Positions 8,027 to 14,650 of a stretch of 18,896 bases of DNA are shown in pieces; position 1 is the stretch's first letter; every line of letters begins with the position of its first letter. The position numbers and the translations under genes are program-made. Under the pieces are notes generated by a model that had not been told where the DNA came from, searched no databases, and saw nothing but the letters and a program-made list of their open reading frames with translations. The stretch lies in NCBI GenBank assembly GCA_027346035.1, contig DAIESZ010000383.1, forward strand, positions 1-18,896, read 5' to 3'. The DNA comes from Propionibacteriaceae bacterium. GTDB lineage: Bacteria > Actinomycetota > Actinomycetes > Propionibacteriales > Propionibacteriaceae.

Positions 8027-9316
8027 TCATCCCCGCTGCGCTGAGGCCGTCCCCTCGGCGGCCATCCCCTCGTCGGCAAGCCCCCCGGCTGCCGCGCCCA
8101 TGGCCACCTGCGCGGGCGGCATGGTCGTCGGCCCCAGCGGTGCGCCGGTCATCGCCCGACGGACGCGGAGTCCCATCGCCAGCGCGGCTGCCGTGCCGAG
8201 GACGCCGGCCGCGATGAACGTGAGCCGCGGGCCCAGCCACGACCCGACCAGGCCGCCGGCCAGCAGCGACACCACGGACGCCGCCGAGACCACCCCACTC
8301 AGCACGGCGACCACCCGACCGCGCAGGCGGTCCGGTGTCCGCAGCACGACCAGCGGCCCGAGGCAGCCGTTGGCTGCCGCGTTGACCAGCCCGAGGACGC
8401 TGAGCAGCGTCCAGTAGACCCAGAAACCGGGCGCCAGGCCGATCGCGACGCACACGACCCCGGCGAGCGCGAAGCCGAGGACCACTGTGCGAACCCGGCC
8501 GGCATCGGTCGCAACCCGGCCGATGAGCACCCCGGCCACGATCGAGCCGAGGCCGAAACCGAGCTCGCCGAGCCCATACTGGGACGCCGACGCGTGCAGG
8601 GCGTCGCGCACGAGGAACACTTCGACGACGTTGACGCCCTGCACCGCGAACACCAGCACGACCGTCCCGGTGAGCAGGGCCAGCAACACCGGATCGCGTC
8701 GGATGTGGCCGAGCCCACCATTCCCCGCGGCGTCTCGTGCCCCCTCCGCCCGGCCACCGCGCCGCGTCCGCAGCGACAGGGCGACCACGAGCACGACCAG
8801 GGTGAGTGTGGTCGCGGCCCACGGCGTGTGGAGGTGGCCGATCCGGTCGACGAGCAAGCCGGCGGCCGCGGCCCCGAGCGGCTGCGCGATACTGCTGGCC
8901 ACCATCTGCGCCCCGGCCACCCGCTGGACGCCTTCGTCGCCGACGATCCGCGGCACGAGCGCCGTCCAGACGGGGGAGGCGAGCACGAACCCGGTCTCGA
9001 ACACCGCCAACCAGGCCAGCGTCCACGCGAGCCCGGCGCGACTGCCCAGCGCCAGGGTGCCGATGGCCTGGGCCGACAGGGCCGAGGCCAGCAGCACGCG
9101 CGAATCAATCCGGTCGGCCAGGTTGCCGGCGACCGTCATGCCGAGCACCGACGGGAGCGCGAGCACGATGAACACCGCACTGGTGGACCACGGGCCGTGC
9201 CCCGCGTCGTGGACACGCAGCAACACGCTGACGGTGACCACGGACAGGGCACCCATCATCAGGGCCCGCGCGGCGATCACGGCCGCGACGTCACGACTGC
9301 GAAACAAAGACTTCAT
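8027..9316 (-). CDS. MFS efflux transporter
   Basis: A 429-aa polytopic membrane protein with about 12 hydrophobic segments, typical of the major facilitator superfamily. The loop between helices 2 and 3 reads GNLADRIDSRVLL, a good match to MFS motif A of drug/H+ antiporters; a proton-coupled exporter is likely, but the substrate is unknown. The frame is open up to a TTG at 9352 and an ATG at 9340. I choose the ATG at 9316 because the TTG lies inside a -35 box (TTGACC) whose -10 (TATCTT) ends 7 nt before this ATG. The first helix then follows directly after MKSLFRSRDV. It is divergent from an ArsR-type regulator, the usual layout for a self-regulated exporter pair. The last ~25 residues are Ala/Gly-rich. 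Confidence 0.88.
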   Translation of the reverse strand: MKSLFRSRDVAAVIAARALMMGALSVVTVSVLLRVHDAGHGPWSTSAVFIVLALPSVLGMTVAGNLADRIDSRVLLASALSAQAIGTLALGSRAGLAWTLAWLAVFETGFVLASPVWTALVPRIVGDEGVQRVAGAQMVASSIAQPLGAAAAGLLVDRIGHLHTPWAATTLTLVVLVVALSLRTRRGGRAEGARDAAGNGGLGHIRRDPVLLALLTGTVVLVFAVQGVNVVEVFLVRDALHASASQYGLGELGFGLGSIVAGVLIGRVATDAGRVRTVVLGFALAGVVCVAIGLAPGFWVYWTLLSVLGLVNAAANGCLGPLVVLRTPDRLRGRVVAVLSGVVSAASVVSLLAGGLVGSWLGPRLTFIAAGVLGTAAALAMGLRVRRAMTGAPLGPTTMPPAQVAMGAAAGGLADEGMAAEGTASAQRG

Positions 9317-9339
9317 AAATGTGAAGATACTGTTTCGCA
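9298..9339. promoter_or_regulatory. 42-bp imperfect palindrome, probable ArsR operator
   Basis: The outer arms TGCGAAACA (9298-9306) and TGTTTCGCA (9331-9339) are perfect, and the inner arms CTTCA (9311-9315) and TGAAG (9322-9326) share the same centre. In all, 15 of 21 base pairs are symmetric. It covers the MFS -10 box and start codon, so a dimer bound here would block exporter transcription. The adjacent ArsR-type protein is the obvious candidate to bind it. Confidence 0.65.
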
Positions 9340-9352
9340 TTGCCGGGGTCAA
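9324..9352 (-). promoter_or_regulatory. Promoter of the MFS gene (leaderless)
   Basis: On the minus strand TTGACC (9352-9347) lies 17 bp before TATCTT (9329-9324). Seven bases later comes the ATG at 9316, so the transcript should start at the start codon. The -35 matches the consensus at five of six positions. This is one of the best promoters in the window. Confidence 0.65.
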
Positions 9353-9371
9353 GGGCCTGGAGGCATCGGCT

Positions 9372-9377
9372 CTAGAG
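9372..9377 (+). promoter_or_regulatory. -10 box of the ArsR-type gene (leaderless)
   Basis: TAGAGT ends 7 nt before the ATG at 9385. No ribosome site precedes the ATG, which fits a leaderless mRNA. A -35 match is poor. Confidence 0.45.
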
Positions 9378-9384
9378 TGACGGC

Positions 9385-9999
9385 ATGGAGCAGCGTCGAG
9401 CAGAAGTGGACGCCGACGGGAGCGTCACCCTGCGGCATCCGATGAGCCTGCGAGCGATTGCCCACCCGGCACGGAGCTATGCGCTCGAGCAGCTCTACCG
9501 CGGAGACCCGCTCACCGCAACCGAGCTCGCCGTCGGAGCGGGTGTCACGCCGTCGGCGATGAGTTACCACCTGCGCGCGCTTGAGAAGTGGGGCCTGGTG
9601 GTGCGCGACGACGCGGGCAGCGACGCCCGCGAGCGGCCGTGGCGCGCGGCCGGGCGGGACATCACGATCACCGGCGAGGCGCTCGGCGGCAACCAGCGGG
9701 CGGCGCTGCGCGCGCTCACCTCACGCGAGGTCACGCGCCTCGCGGAGCGACTCGACGGACTGGGTCCCACGGTCGAGGGCCGGGCGCACGAGACCGGCGG
9801 CAGCATGATGCGCAGCGAATTGTGGCTCACCAACGACGAAATGGTGGCACTGCAGAAGGACCTCCGCGAGCTTGTCGCCCGCTACTCGGCGGAGCGGACG
9901 CCGTCGCGGCACCCCGACGGCGCCGGCAGGATCGACTGGTGGGGGTTCCTGCTGCCGGACGCCGTCACCAGCGAGGCTCAGGCTCCGCCGTCCCCCTGA
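9385..9999 (+). CDS. ArsR-type winged-helix transcriptional regulator
   Basis: A 204-aa DNA-binding protein. The winged helix-turn-helix spans about residues 20-95; LTATELAVGAGVTPSAMSYHLRALEKWGLV gives the ArsR/HTH-20 helix-turn-helix, written here as two pieces: LTATELAVGAGV and TPSAMSYHLRALEKWGL. It contains no cysteine at all, so it is not a classical thiol-based metal sensor; the C-terminal half probably senses an organic ligand or mediates dimerisation. It is divergent from the MFS exporter across a short region with a 42-bp palindrome, so repression of the exporter, relieved by a transported compound, is the likely role. Its 3' end overlaps the convergent sulfatase gene by 22 bp. It could also belong to a related HTH family such as PadR, but the helix-turn-helix fits ArsR better. 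Confidence 0.83.
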   Translation: MEQRRAEVDADGSVTLRHPMSLRAIAHPARSYALEQLYRGDPLTATELAVGAGVTPSAMSYHLRALEKWGLVVRDDAGSDARERPWRAAGRDITITGEALGGNQRAALRALTSREVTRLAERLDGLGPTVEGRAHETGGSMMRSELWLTNDEMVALQKDLRELVARYSAERTPSRHPDGAGRIDWWGFLLPDAVTSEAQAPPSP

Positions 10000-11423
10000 C
10001 CGATGCCGTCGGACGCCTCGCGGGACTGCGCGTAGGAACGCTCGGCGGGGATCCCACGGGAGACCGGCTGGATCTGGCCGAAGCCGGTCACCGGCCGATC
10101 CCACCCGGACGTTCCCGGGCGGGTTTCGGCGTCGAAGCGCTCGGTGAGCCATCCGGAGAGGCGTGTCCTGTCCGCGGATCTCGCGGGATCGTCGAACAGG
10201 TTCCTCCGCTCGTCGGGATCGATCTGCAGGTCGTACAGCTCGCCCGGCCCGTCGAAGCGCTCGACGAGCTTGAGGCGTCCGTCGGTGATCATCCGTGCCC
10301 CGCCGTACTCGCTGGTCACCAGCACGAACTCCTCGCCGTCGTCGCCTCCCTCGCGGAGCAGCGTCGCGAAGGAGGAGCCGGCCCCCCACGCGTCATCGGG
10401 AACCTCGACCCCGGCGAGCTCGCAGATCGTACGATGCAGCGAGACGCTGGAGAGCAGGGCGTTGCTGGTTCCGGTGGCCCCTCCCGGCAGGTGGACGATG
10501 CATGGCACGCGCACCGAGTTGTCCCAGAAGTTCAGCGGTCGGGTGCCGTTGCCCTTGCCCCAGATCCCGTGGTGCCCGCAGCTGAAGCCGTTGTCGGAGA
10601 GGTAGACGACGACGGTGTCCCCGGCAATGTGCTGATCGTCGAGCATCGCCCGGATCCGCCCGAGCGCGGTGTCGACGGCGGTCAGCGACGCGCAGTAACC
10701 CGCCAGATGGCGGTGGGGATCGGCGAACGCGGCCGCGAAATCCACGCGACGGGCCTCGACCCACGGATGTGGCTGCTCCCGCGGCACCGACGGGAAATCC
10801 GTGTCGCCGTACAGCCCGACCAGCTCCGGCGGGTGGTTGTCGATCCAGGGGTCGTGCGGCGCGGTGAAGTTGACCTGCAGGTAGAACGGGCGCTCGCGGT
10901 CCCGCGAGGCGAGGAAGTCGAGCGCACTGTCGGCCACGGCGTCGGTGAAGTAGCGGGGCTCCTCGGCCGGTTCGCCGTCCCGCCAGATCGGTGCCCCGTA
11001 GTAGGGGCCGCCGCCGTAGCGGTGCGCATACCAGAACTCGAAGCCCGGGGCCGGCCACTGGGAGTGACCCACGTGCCACTTCCCGCTCAACGCGCACTGG
11101 TACCCGGCGCGCTCCAGCACCTCCGGAGTCGTCGGTTGACCTTCGAGGTACCGGTCGGGGTGCGCGTCGGGATGGCGTCCGCCGATCAGCCAGTCGTGGA
11201 CGCCGTGCGCCGAGGGCATCCGTCCGGTGAGCATCGAGGCCCGAGACGGGGAGCACACCGGCGATGCGCAGTACATCTGGTCGAGTTCGAGGGAGTCGTC
11301 GAGGAGCCGTTCCATGTTCGGCATCACCAGTTCGGGCATCCGGTGCGGCATGGCCCATCGTCCCTGGTCGTCGGTGACGATCACCACGAAGTTGGGGCGC
11401 GGGGTATCGGCGGGTCGGGTCAT
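9978..11423 (-). CDS. Cytosolic sulfatase (type I, formylglycine-dependent)
   Basis: A 481-aa alkaline-phosphatase-superfamily sulfatase that should remove sulfate esters. The sulfatase signature CSPSR puts the formylglycine-precursor cysteine at C57 with R61. Metal and active-site residues visible are D18-D19 (TDDQG), K115/H117 (GKWHVG), H190 (APHDPW), D277-N278 (LSDNG), H284-H285 and K290. No signal peptide or membrane helix precedes the domain, so it should act in the cytoplasm and need a formylglycine-generating enzyme encoded elsewhere. AAGGGGTG before the ATG at 11423 supports this start, rather than an in-frame ATG at 11453 inside the permease gene. It is the last gene of the sugar-importer operon, 4 nt after the permease stop, so its substrate is probably the imported sulfated sugar. 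The exact substrate cannot be read from sequence. Confidence 0.9.
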   Translation of the reverse strand: MTRPADTPRPNFVVIVTDDQGRWAMPHRMPELVMPNMERLLDDSLELDQMYCASPVCSPSRASMLTGRMPSAHGVHDWLIGGRHPDAHPDRYLEGQPTTPEVLERAGYQCALSGKWHVGHSQWPAPGFEFWYAHRYGGGPYYGAPIWRDGEPAEEPRYFTDAVADSALDFLASRDRERPFYLQVNFTAPHDPWIDNHPPELVGLYGDTDFPSVPREQPHPWVEARRVDFAAAFADPHRHLAGYCASLTAVDTALGRIRAMLDDQHIAGDTVVVYLSDNGFSCGHHGIWGKGNGTRPLNFWDNSVRVPCIVHLPGGATGTSNALLSSVSLHRTICELAGVEVPDDAWGAGSSFATLLREGGDDGEEFVLVTSEYGGARMITDGRLKLVERFDGPGELYDLQIDPDERRNLFDDPARSADRTRLSGWLTERFDAETRPGTSGWDRPVTGFGQIQPVSRGIPAERSYAQSREASDGIGQGDGGA

Positions 11424-11427
11424 GGTG

Positions 11428-12354
11428 TCACCCCTTGACGCTGCCGGCCGCAATGCCGGACGTGAAGAATCGTTGGCTGAACAAGAAGATGAGGACCACC
11501 GGCAGGCTGATCAACAGCACGATGCACATGAGCAGATTCCACTGGGTCGAGTTCTCCTGATAGAAGACAGTGACGCCGAGCTGCAGCGTCCGCATGCCGC
11601 TCGAGCGCACCATGATCAGCGGCCAGAGGAAGTCGTTCCAGGCCGACTGGAAGGCGAGCACCGCCACGACGGTCACCGCGGGCAGCGTCAGCGGCGTGTA
11701 CACCTGCGAGAAGATCCGCCACTCCGACGCCCCGTCGACGCGGGCGGCCTGTCCGAGCTCATCGGGCAGGTCGACGTAGAACTGGCGCATGAGGAAGATC
11801 GACAGGGCGGCGGCCAGGTGGGGCATCATCAGCGCGAGGTAGTTGTTGAGCAGCCCCTGCCCGCCCAGGCCGAGAATGCTGTTGCCGTTGACCAGCGGCA
11901 GGTGGGTGAGGATCACGAACAACGGCACCATGATGATCTCGGGCGGCAGCACGAGCAGTCCGATGAGCAGCATGAGGATCCATCCGCGACCCTTGAGCGG
12001 GGACTTGGCCAGGGCGTAGCCCGCCATGCAACTCAGCACAACCTGGGACAGTGTCGCGACGACCGTCACGAGCAGTGAGTTGCCGAAGAACCTCAGGAAG
12101 TCGGCCGACTGCAGGGCGGAGACGAAGTTGCCGAAGTCCAGCCGGCTGGGGAGCGTCGTCGTCGACTCCCCTCGCGGCGTCAACGCGACCGTGAGGATGT
12201 AGAGCATCGGCAGCAGGTAGAGGGCGGTGACCACCAGCGCCACCGCGTGCAGCGTGACGAAGGATCCTCGCGAGCCCGCGAACTCCTCGCCCCGGGCGCC
12301 GCGGGGGTGTCGGGCCCGGCGGCGTGCGGGTCGGTGGCTGGATGCGTCAGGCAC
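11428..12354 (-). CDS. Carbohydrate ABC transporter permease, MalG/UgpE type
   Basis: A 308-aa inner-membrane subunit of a CUT1 sugar importer with six membrane helices after a basic N-terminal tail of about 30 residues. The cytoplasmic EAA loop that docks on the ATPase reads ELGQAARVDGAS (199-210), with Q in place of the usual E of EAA. The helix-rich C-terminus ends FFTSGIAAGSVKG, a common ending of MalG-like permeases. The GTG start at 12354 overlaps the preceding permease by 8 bp, and AGGAGG inside that gene is a strong ribosome site, so the two subunits are translationally coupled. The downstream sulfatase follows 4 nt after its stop. Confidence 0.92.
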   Translation of the reverse strand: MPDASSHRPARRRARHPRGARGEEFAGSRGSFVTLHAVALVVTALYLLPMLYILTVALTPRGESTTTLPSRLDFGNFVSALQSADFLRFFGNSLLVTVVATLSQVVLSCMAGYALAKSPLKGRGWILMLLIGLLVLPPEIIMVPLFVILTHLPLVNGNSILGLGGQGLLNNYLALMMPHLAAALSIFLMRQFYVDLPDELGQAARVDGASEWRIFSQVYTPLTLPAVTVVAVLAFQSAWNDFLWPLIMVRSSGMRTLQLGVTVFYQENSTQWNLLMCIVLLISLPVVLIFLFSQRFFTSGIAAGSVKG

Positions 12355-13246
12355 GTGCGGCCCTCCTCGACTGGATTTCCTGGACGAGCCGGGCCGGCAG
12401 CGCTACGAGCACGACCACGAGGAACAGCAGGACCGCGATGGCCGATGCCCTGCCGATGTTGAGGTCGGTGAACGCGGATTGGTACATGTCGTAGACGACG
12501 GTGCGGGTGGCGTCGCCGGGGCCACCCTGGGTCATGACGTAGGCCTGGGTGAACATCTGCAGGCCCCCCATGAACCAGGTGACCCCGACGAAAACCAGCG
12601 TGTTGCGCATCGACGGGATCACCACGTGGAGAGTTCGCGCCCACCAGCCGGCGTTGTCGATCCTGGCGGCCTCGATGAGTTCACCGGGAACCGACTTGAG
12701 GCCCGCGAGCAGAATGATGCTGAAGTAGCCGAGATTGCGCCACAAGGACATGCCGAGGATCGACGGCATCGCGATGTTGGCGTCGGTGAGGAAGTTCACC
12801 GTCGGCAGTCCCGCGGCCCGCAGTGCTGCGTCGATCGGCCCGACGAACGGGTCGTAGAGGAACGACCACAGCAGGGCGACCGTGACGTAGGACATCGCCT
12901 GGGGGATGTAGATCATCGTGCGCATCAGGCCACCGCCCACCAGAGGGTTGTTGAACAGCATCGCGACGAAGAAGGCGACGACGATCCCGATGACCACCTG
13001 GCCGAGTGCGAACTCGAGGGTGTTCACCACGGCCGTCCCGAAGTTCGGATCGCTGAGCAGCTGGGAGTAGTTGGCCAGTCCCACGAATCGGGGTGCGCTC
13101 AGAAGGTCGTACTTCGTGAACGACAGGAAGGCCGCGAACAGCATCGGCACGATGGTCGTGAGCGCCAGCACGATGAGTGCGGGGCTCAGCAACCATCGTC
13201 CGGCGACCCTTTGGCGGCGTTCGATGCCCGCGGGCGTGCGTCCCAT
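12347..13246 (-). CDS. Carbohydrate ABC transporter permease, MalF/UgpA type
   Basis: A 299-aa inner-membrane partner of the MalG-like subunit with six predicted helices (first about 18-40, last about 268-286). The EAA loop is intact: ELIEAARIDNAGWW, with E192, A193, A194 and D197. The segment VMTQGGPGDATRT is a typical UgpA/MalF-type feature before the last helix. It begins 4 nt after the binding-protein stop and overlaps the next permease by 8 bp, so all are on one mRNA. No ATP-binding subunit is encoded nearby; a shared MsiK-type ATPase elsewhere would be needed. Confidence 0.92.
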   Translation of the reverse strand: MGRTPAGIERRQRVAGRWLLSPALIVLALTTIVPMLFAAFLSFTKYDLLSAPRFVGLANYSQLLSDPNFGTAVVNTLEFALGQVVIGIVVAFFVAMLFNNPLVGGGLMRTMIYIPQAMSYVTVALLWSFLYDPFVGPIDAALRAAGLPTVNFLTDANIAMPSILGMSLWRNLGYFSIILLAGLKSVPGELIEAARIDNAGWWARTLHVVIPSMRNTLVFVGVTWFMGGLQMFTQAYVMTQGGPGDATRTVVYDMYQSAFTDLNIGRASAIAVLLFLVVVLVALPARLVQEIQSRRAARA

Positions 13247-13250
13247 CGGA

Positions 13251-14528
13251 TCAGGCCCCCAGGGACGCGACCTTGGCGTCGATCGCCGCGAGCGTCGCGG
13301 TGACGGACACGCTGCCCCGGATGGCGGGTTCGAGCAGCTGGTTGACCGCGGGCCCGAGGGACATCATCACGGGGTTCGAGGGCTGTGACACCGCATTGGT
13401 CGCGGTGGCGGCGATGTCCTTGTAGATGCCCGTCAGCCAGGCGGCGTCCGCGAGGTCCTTGCGCACCGGCATGCCGCCGTAGTAGCGCGCGAAATCGCCG
13501 CCGTACTGCTTCGAGCAGATGAACTTGATCAACTCGAAGGCGCCGTCGGGATTCTTGGTGTTCTTGGCGATCGCGAGCTTGTTGACGAACGCCAGTGCGG
13601 TGGGCTGGCTGGAGGAGTTCATCTGGATGCCGTGGCCCGCGCCGAGCAGCGGCAGCACCGACTTGTCGTTCACCTCGGCGTTGCGGGGCAGCGCCGCACC
13701 GTCGAGGGCGAGCCCGGACAGTCCCAGCACCGGAGGGAGCGGGCCGTTGCCCGACCAGACGACGTTGTAGTCGGACAGGCCGTGCTGGAAGGCATCGACC
13801 ATGTACTGCAACGCCTTCTGGCCCGCCTCACTGCCGAACTGCGGCTTGCCGGACGCGTCCCAGTAGGTGCCGCCGGCGCTGAGCATCAGGTGGGCGAACC
13901 GCTGCTGGAGTCCGATGGACTTGTCGAGGCCGAAGTAGATCGGGGACTTGACGCCCTTGGCCTTCATCGCCTGCGCGGCTGTCGTCCACTCGGCCCATGT
14001 GTGGGGAATCCCGGAGATCCCGGCCTTCTCGAGCAGGTCGGTTCGCCCGATGTTCGTCCTCACGTCGGCGTAGACCGGGATCGAGTAGTTCGCGCCCTTG
14101 TACACCCCGTCGACGAGCATGCTCGGGTAGATCTGCTGGCTTCCCGACCAGTTCTTCACCCGGTCGGTGATGTCGAGCATGACGTCCTTCGAGGCGAGGG
14201 GAGCGTTCCAGATGCCGCCGATGAGGAACACGTCGGCGAGACTGTTCGAGGCCGCGCCGGTGGTGACCTTCTGGAAGGCCGAGCCCCAGTCGGACGTCTG
14301 CAGGGTGACGTCGATTCCGGACGACTTCGTGAAGGCGGGCAGCAACGTGCCCTTGACCCAGGCGATCGTCGTCTGGTCGGGTCCCAGGAGCAGCAGTTGC
14401 AGGCTCTTGGAGCTCCCGCTCGCCGCGGAGCTGGAGCCGGAACATGCCGACAGCGTGGCTCCCAGACCCACGGCGGCGGAGGCAGCGCCGGCCTTGAGCA
14501 GTTGGCGCCGGTTCACGGTGATGGGCAT
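13251..14528 (-). CDS. Sugar-binding lipoprotein of the ABC importer
   Basis: A 425-aa extracellular solute-binding protein (family 1, CUT1 type) that should capture the transported carbohydrate at the outer face of the membrane. The N-terminus has a twin-arginine motif (NRRQLLKAG, R7-R8) and a lipobox LSAC giving lipidated C29, so it looks like a Tat-exported lipoprotein. A Ser/Ala/Gly linker follows. Recognisable family features include the DVFLIGG segment, the PVYADVRTNIGRTDLLEKAGI stretch typical of these proteins (shown in part: PVYADVRTNIGRTDLL), and the C-terminal KNPDGAFELIKFI region. AGAGAGGA lies about 8 nt before the ATG. It is the first gene of the operon, with its own promoter, divergent from a ROK regulator. 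Confidence 0.92.
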   Translation of the reverse strand: MPITVNRRQLLKAGAASAAVGLGATLSACSGSSSAASGSSKSLQLLLLGPDQTTIAWVKGTLLPAFTKSSGIDVTLQTSDWGSAFQKVTTGAASNSLADVFLIGGIWNAPLASKDVMLDITDRVKNWSGSQQIYPSMLVDGVYKGANYSIPVYADVRTNIGRTDLLEKAGISGIPHTWAEWTTAAQAMKAKGVKSPIYFGLDKSIGLQQRFAHLMLSAGGTYWDASGKPQFGSEAGQKALQYMVDAFQHGLSDYNVVWSGNGPLPPVLGLSGLALDGAALPRNAEVNDKSVLPLLGAGHGIQMNSSSQPTALAFVNKLAIAKNTKNPDGAFELIKFICSKQYGGDFARYYGGMPVRKDLADAAWLTGIYKDIAATATNAVSQPSNPVMMSLGPAVNQLLEPAIRGSVSVTATLAAIDAKVASLGA

Positions 14529-14574
14529 ATCGGGGATCCTCTCTCGAGCGCATCGTTGCGCCTTATGTGACCGA

Positions 14575-14640
14575 GTGTCACTTTATGTCGCGACACACCC
14601 GTTGTCCAGAGTTTTGAAACAGAGAGTCACAAAGTGGCAC
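14575..14640. promoter_or_regulatory. Paired inverted 13-bp sites, probable ROK operators
   Basis: GTGTCACTTTATG at 14575-14587 recurs in reverse orientation at 14628-14640 as GTGCCACTTTGTG (11 of 13 identical). The first site contains the -10 box of the importer operon, and the second overlaps the likely -10 of the ROK gene. Centres are 53 bp apart, close to five helical turns. A smaller palindrome, GTGAC-N5-GTCAC (14567-14581), overlaps the first site. The divergent ROK protein is the natural candidate to bind both. Confidence 0.6.
14580..14608 (-). promoter_or_regulatory. Promoter of the sugar importer-sulfatase operon
   Basis: On the minus strand TGGACA (14608-14603) lies 17 bp before TAAAGT (14585-14580). 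The spacing is ideal and the -35 matches five of six consensus bases. The start would be near 14573, giving a leader of about 45 nt. The spacer begins with the palindrome TGTCGCGACA (14586-14595). Confidence 0.6.
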
Positions 14641-14643
14641 ACT
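14614..14643 (+). promoter_or_regulatory. Candidate promoter of the ROK gene (leaderless)
   Basis: TTGAAA (14614-14619) lies 18 bp before CACACT (14638-14643), which ends 7 nt before the ATG at 14651. No ribosome site precedes the ATG, so a leaderless transcript is likely. The -10 match is weak. Confidence 0.42.
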
Positions 14644-14650
14644 GGCGGTC

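Noticed and set aside
7560..9026. 488-codon minus-strand frame spanning the lemA/MFS gap
   Set aside because: Lies in a different frame from the clearly recognisable MFS protein and is Arg/Gly-rich without family signatures.
9385..9999. Metal-sensing ArsR/SmtB repressor
   Set aside because: The protein has no cysteine and no clear His/Asp metal cluster, and the partner is an MFS exporter instead of a metal ATPase or ArsB; an organic ligand is more likely.
9588..11438. 616-codon plus-strand frame opposite the sulfatase
   Set aside because: Antisense of a gene with intact active-site residues; no start signal or family signature.
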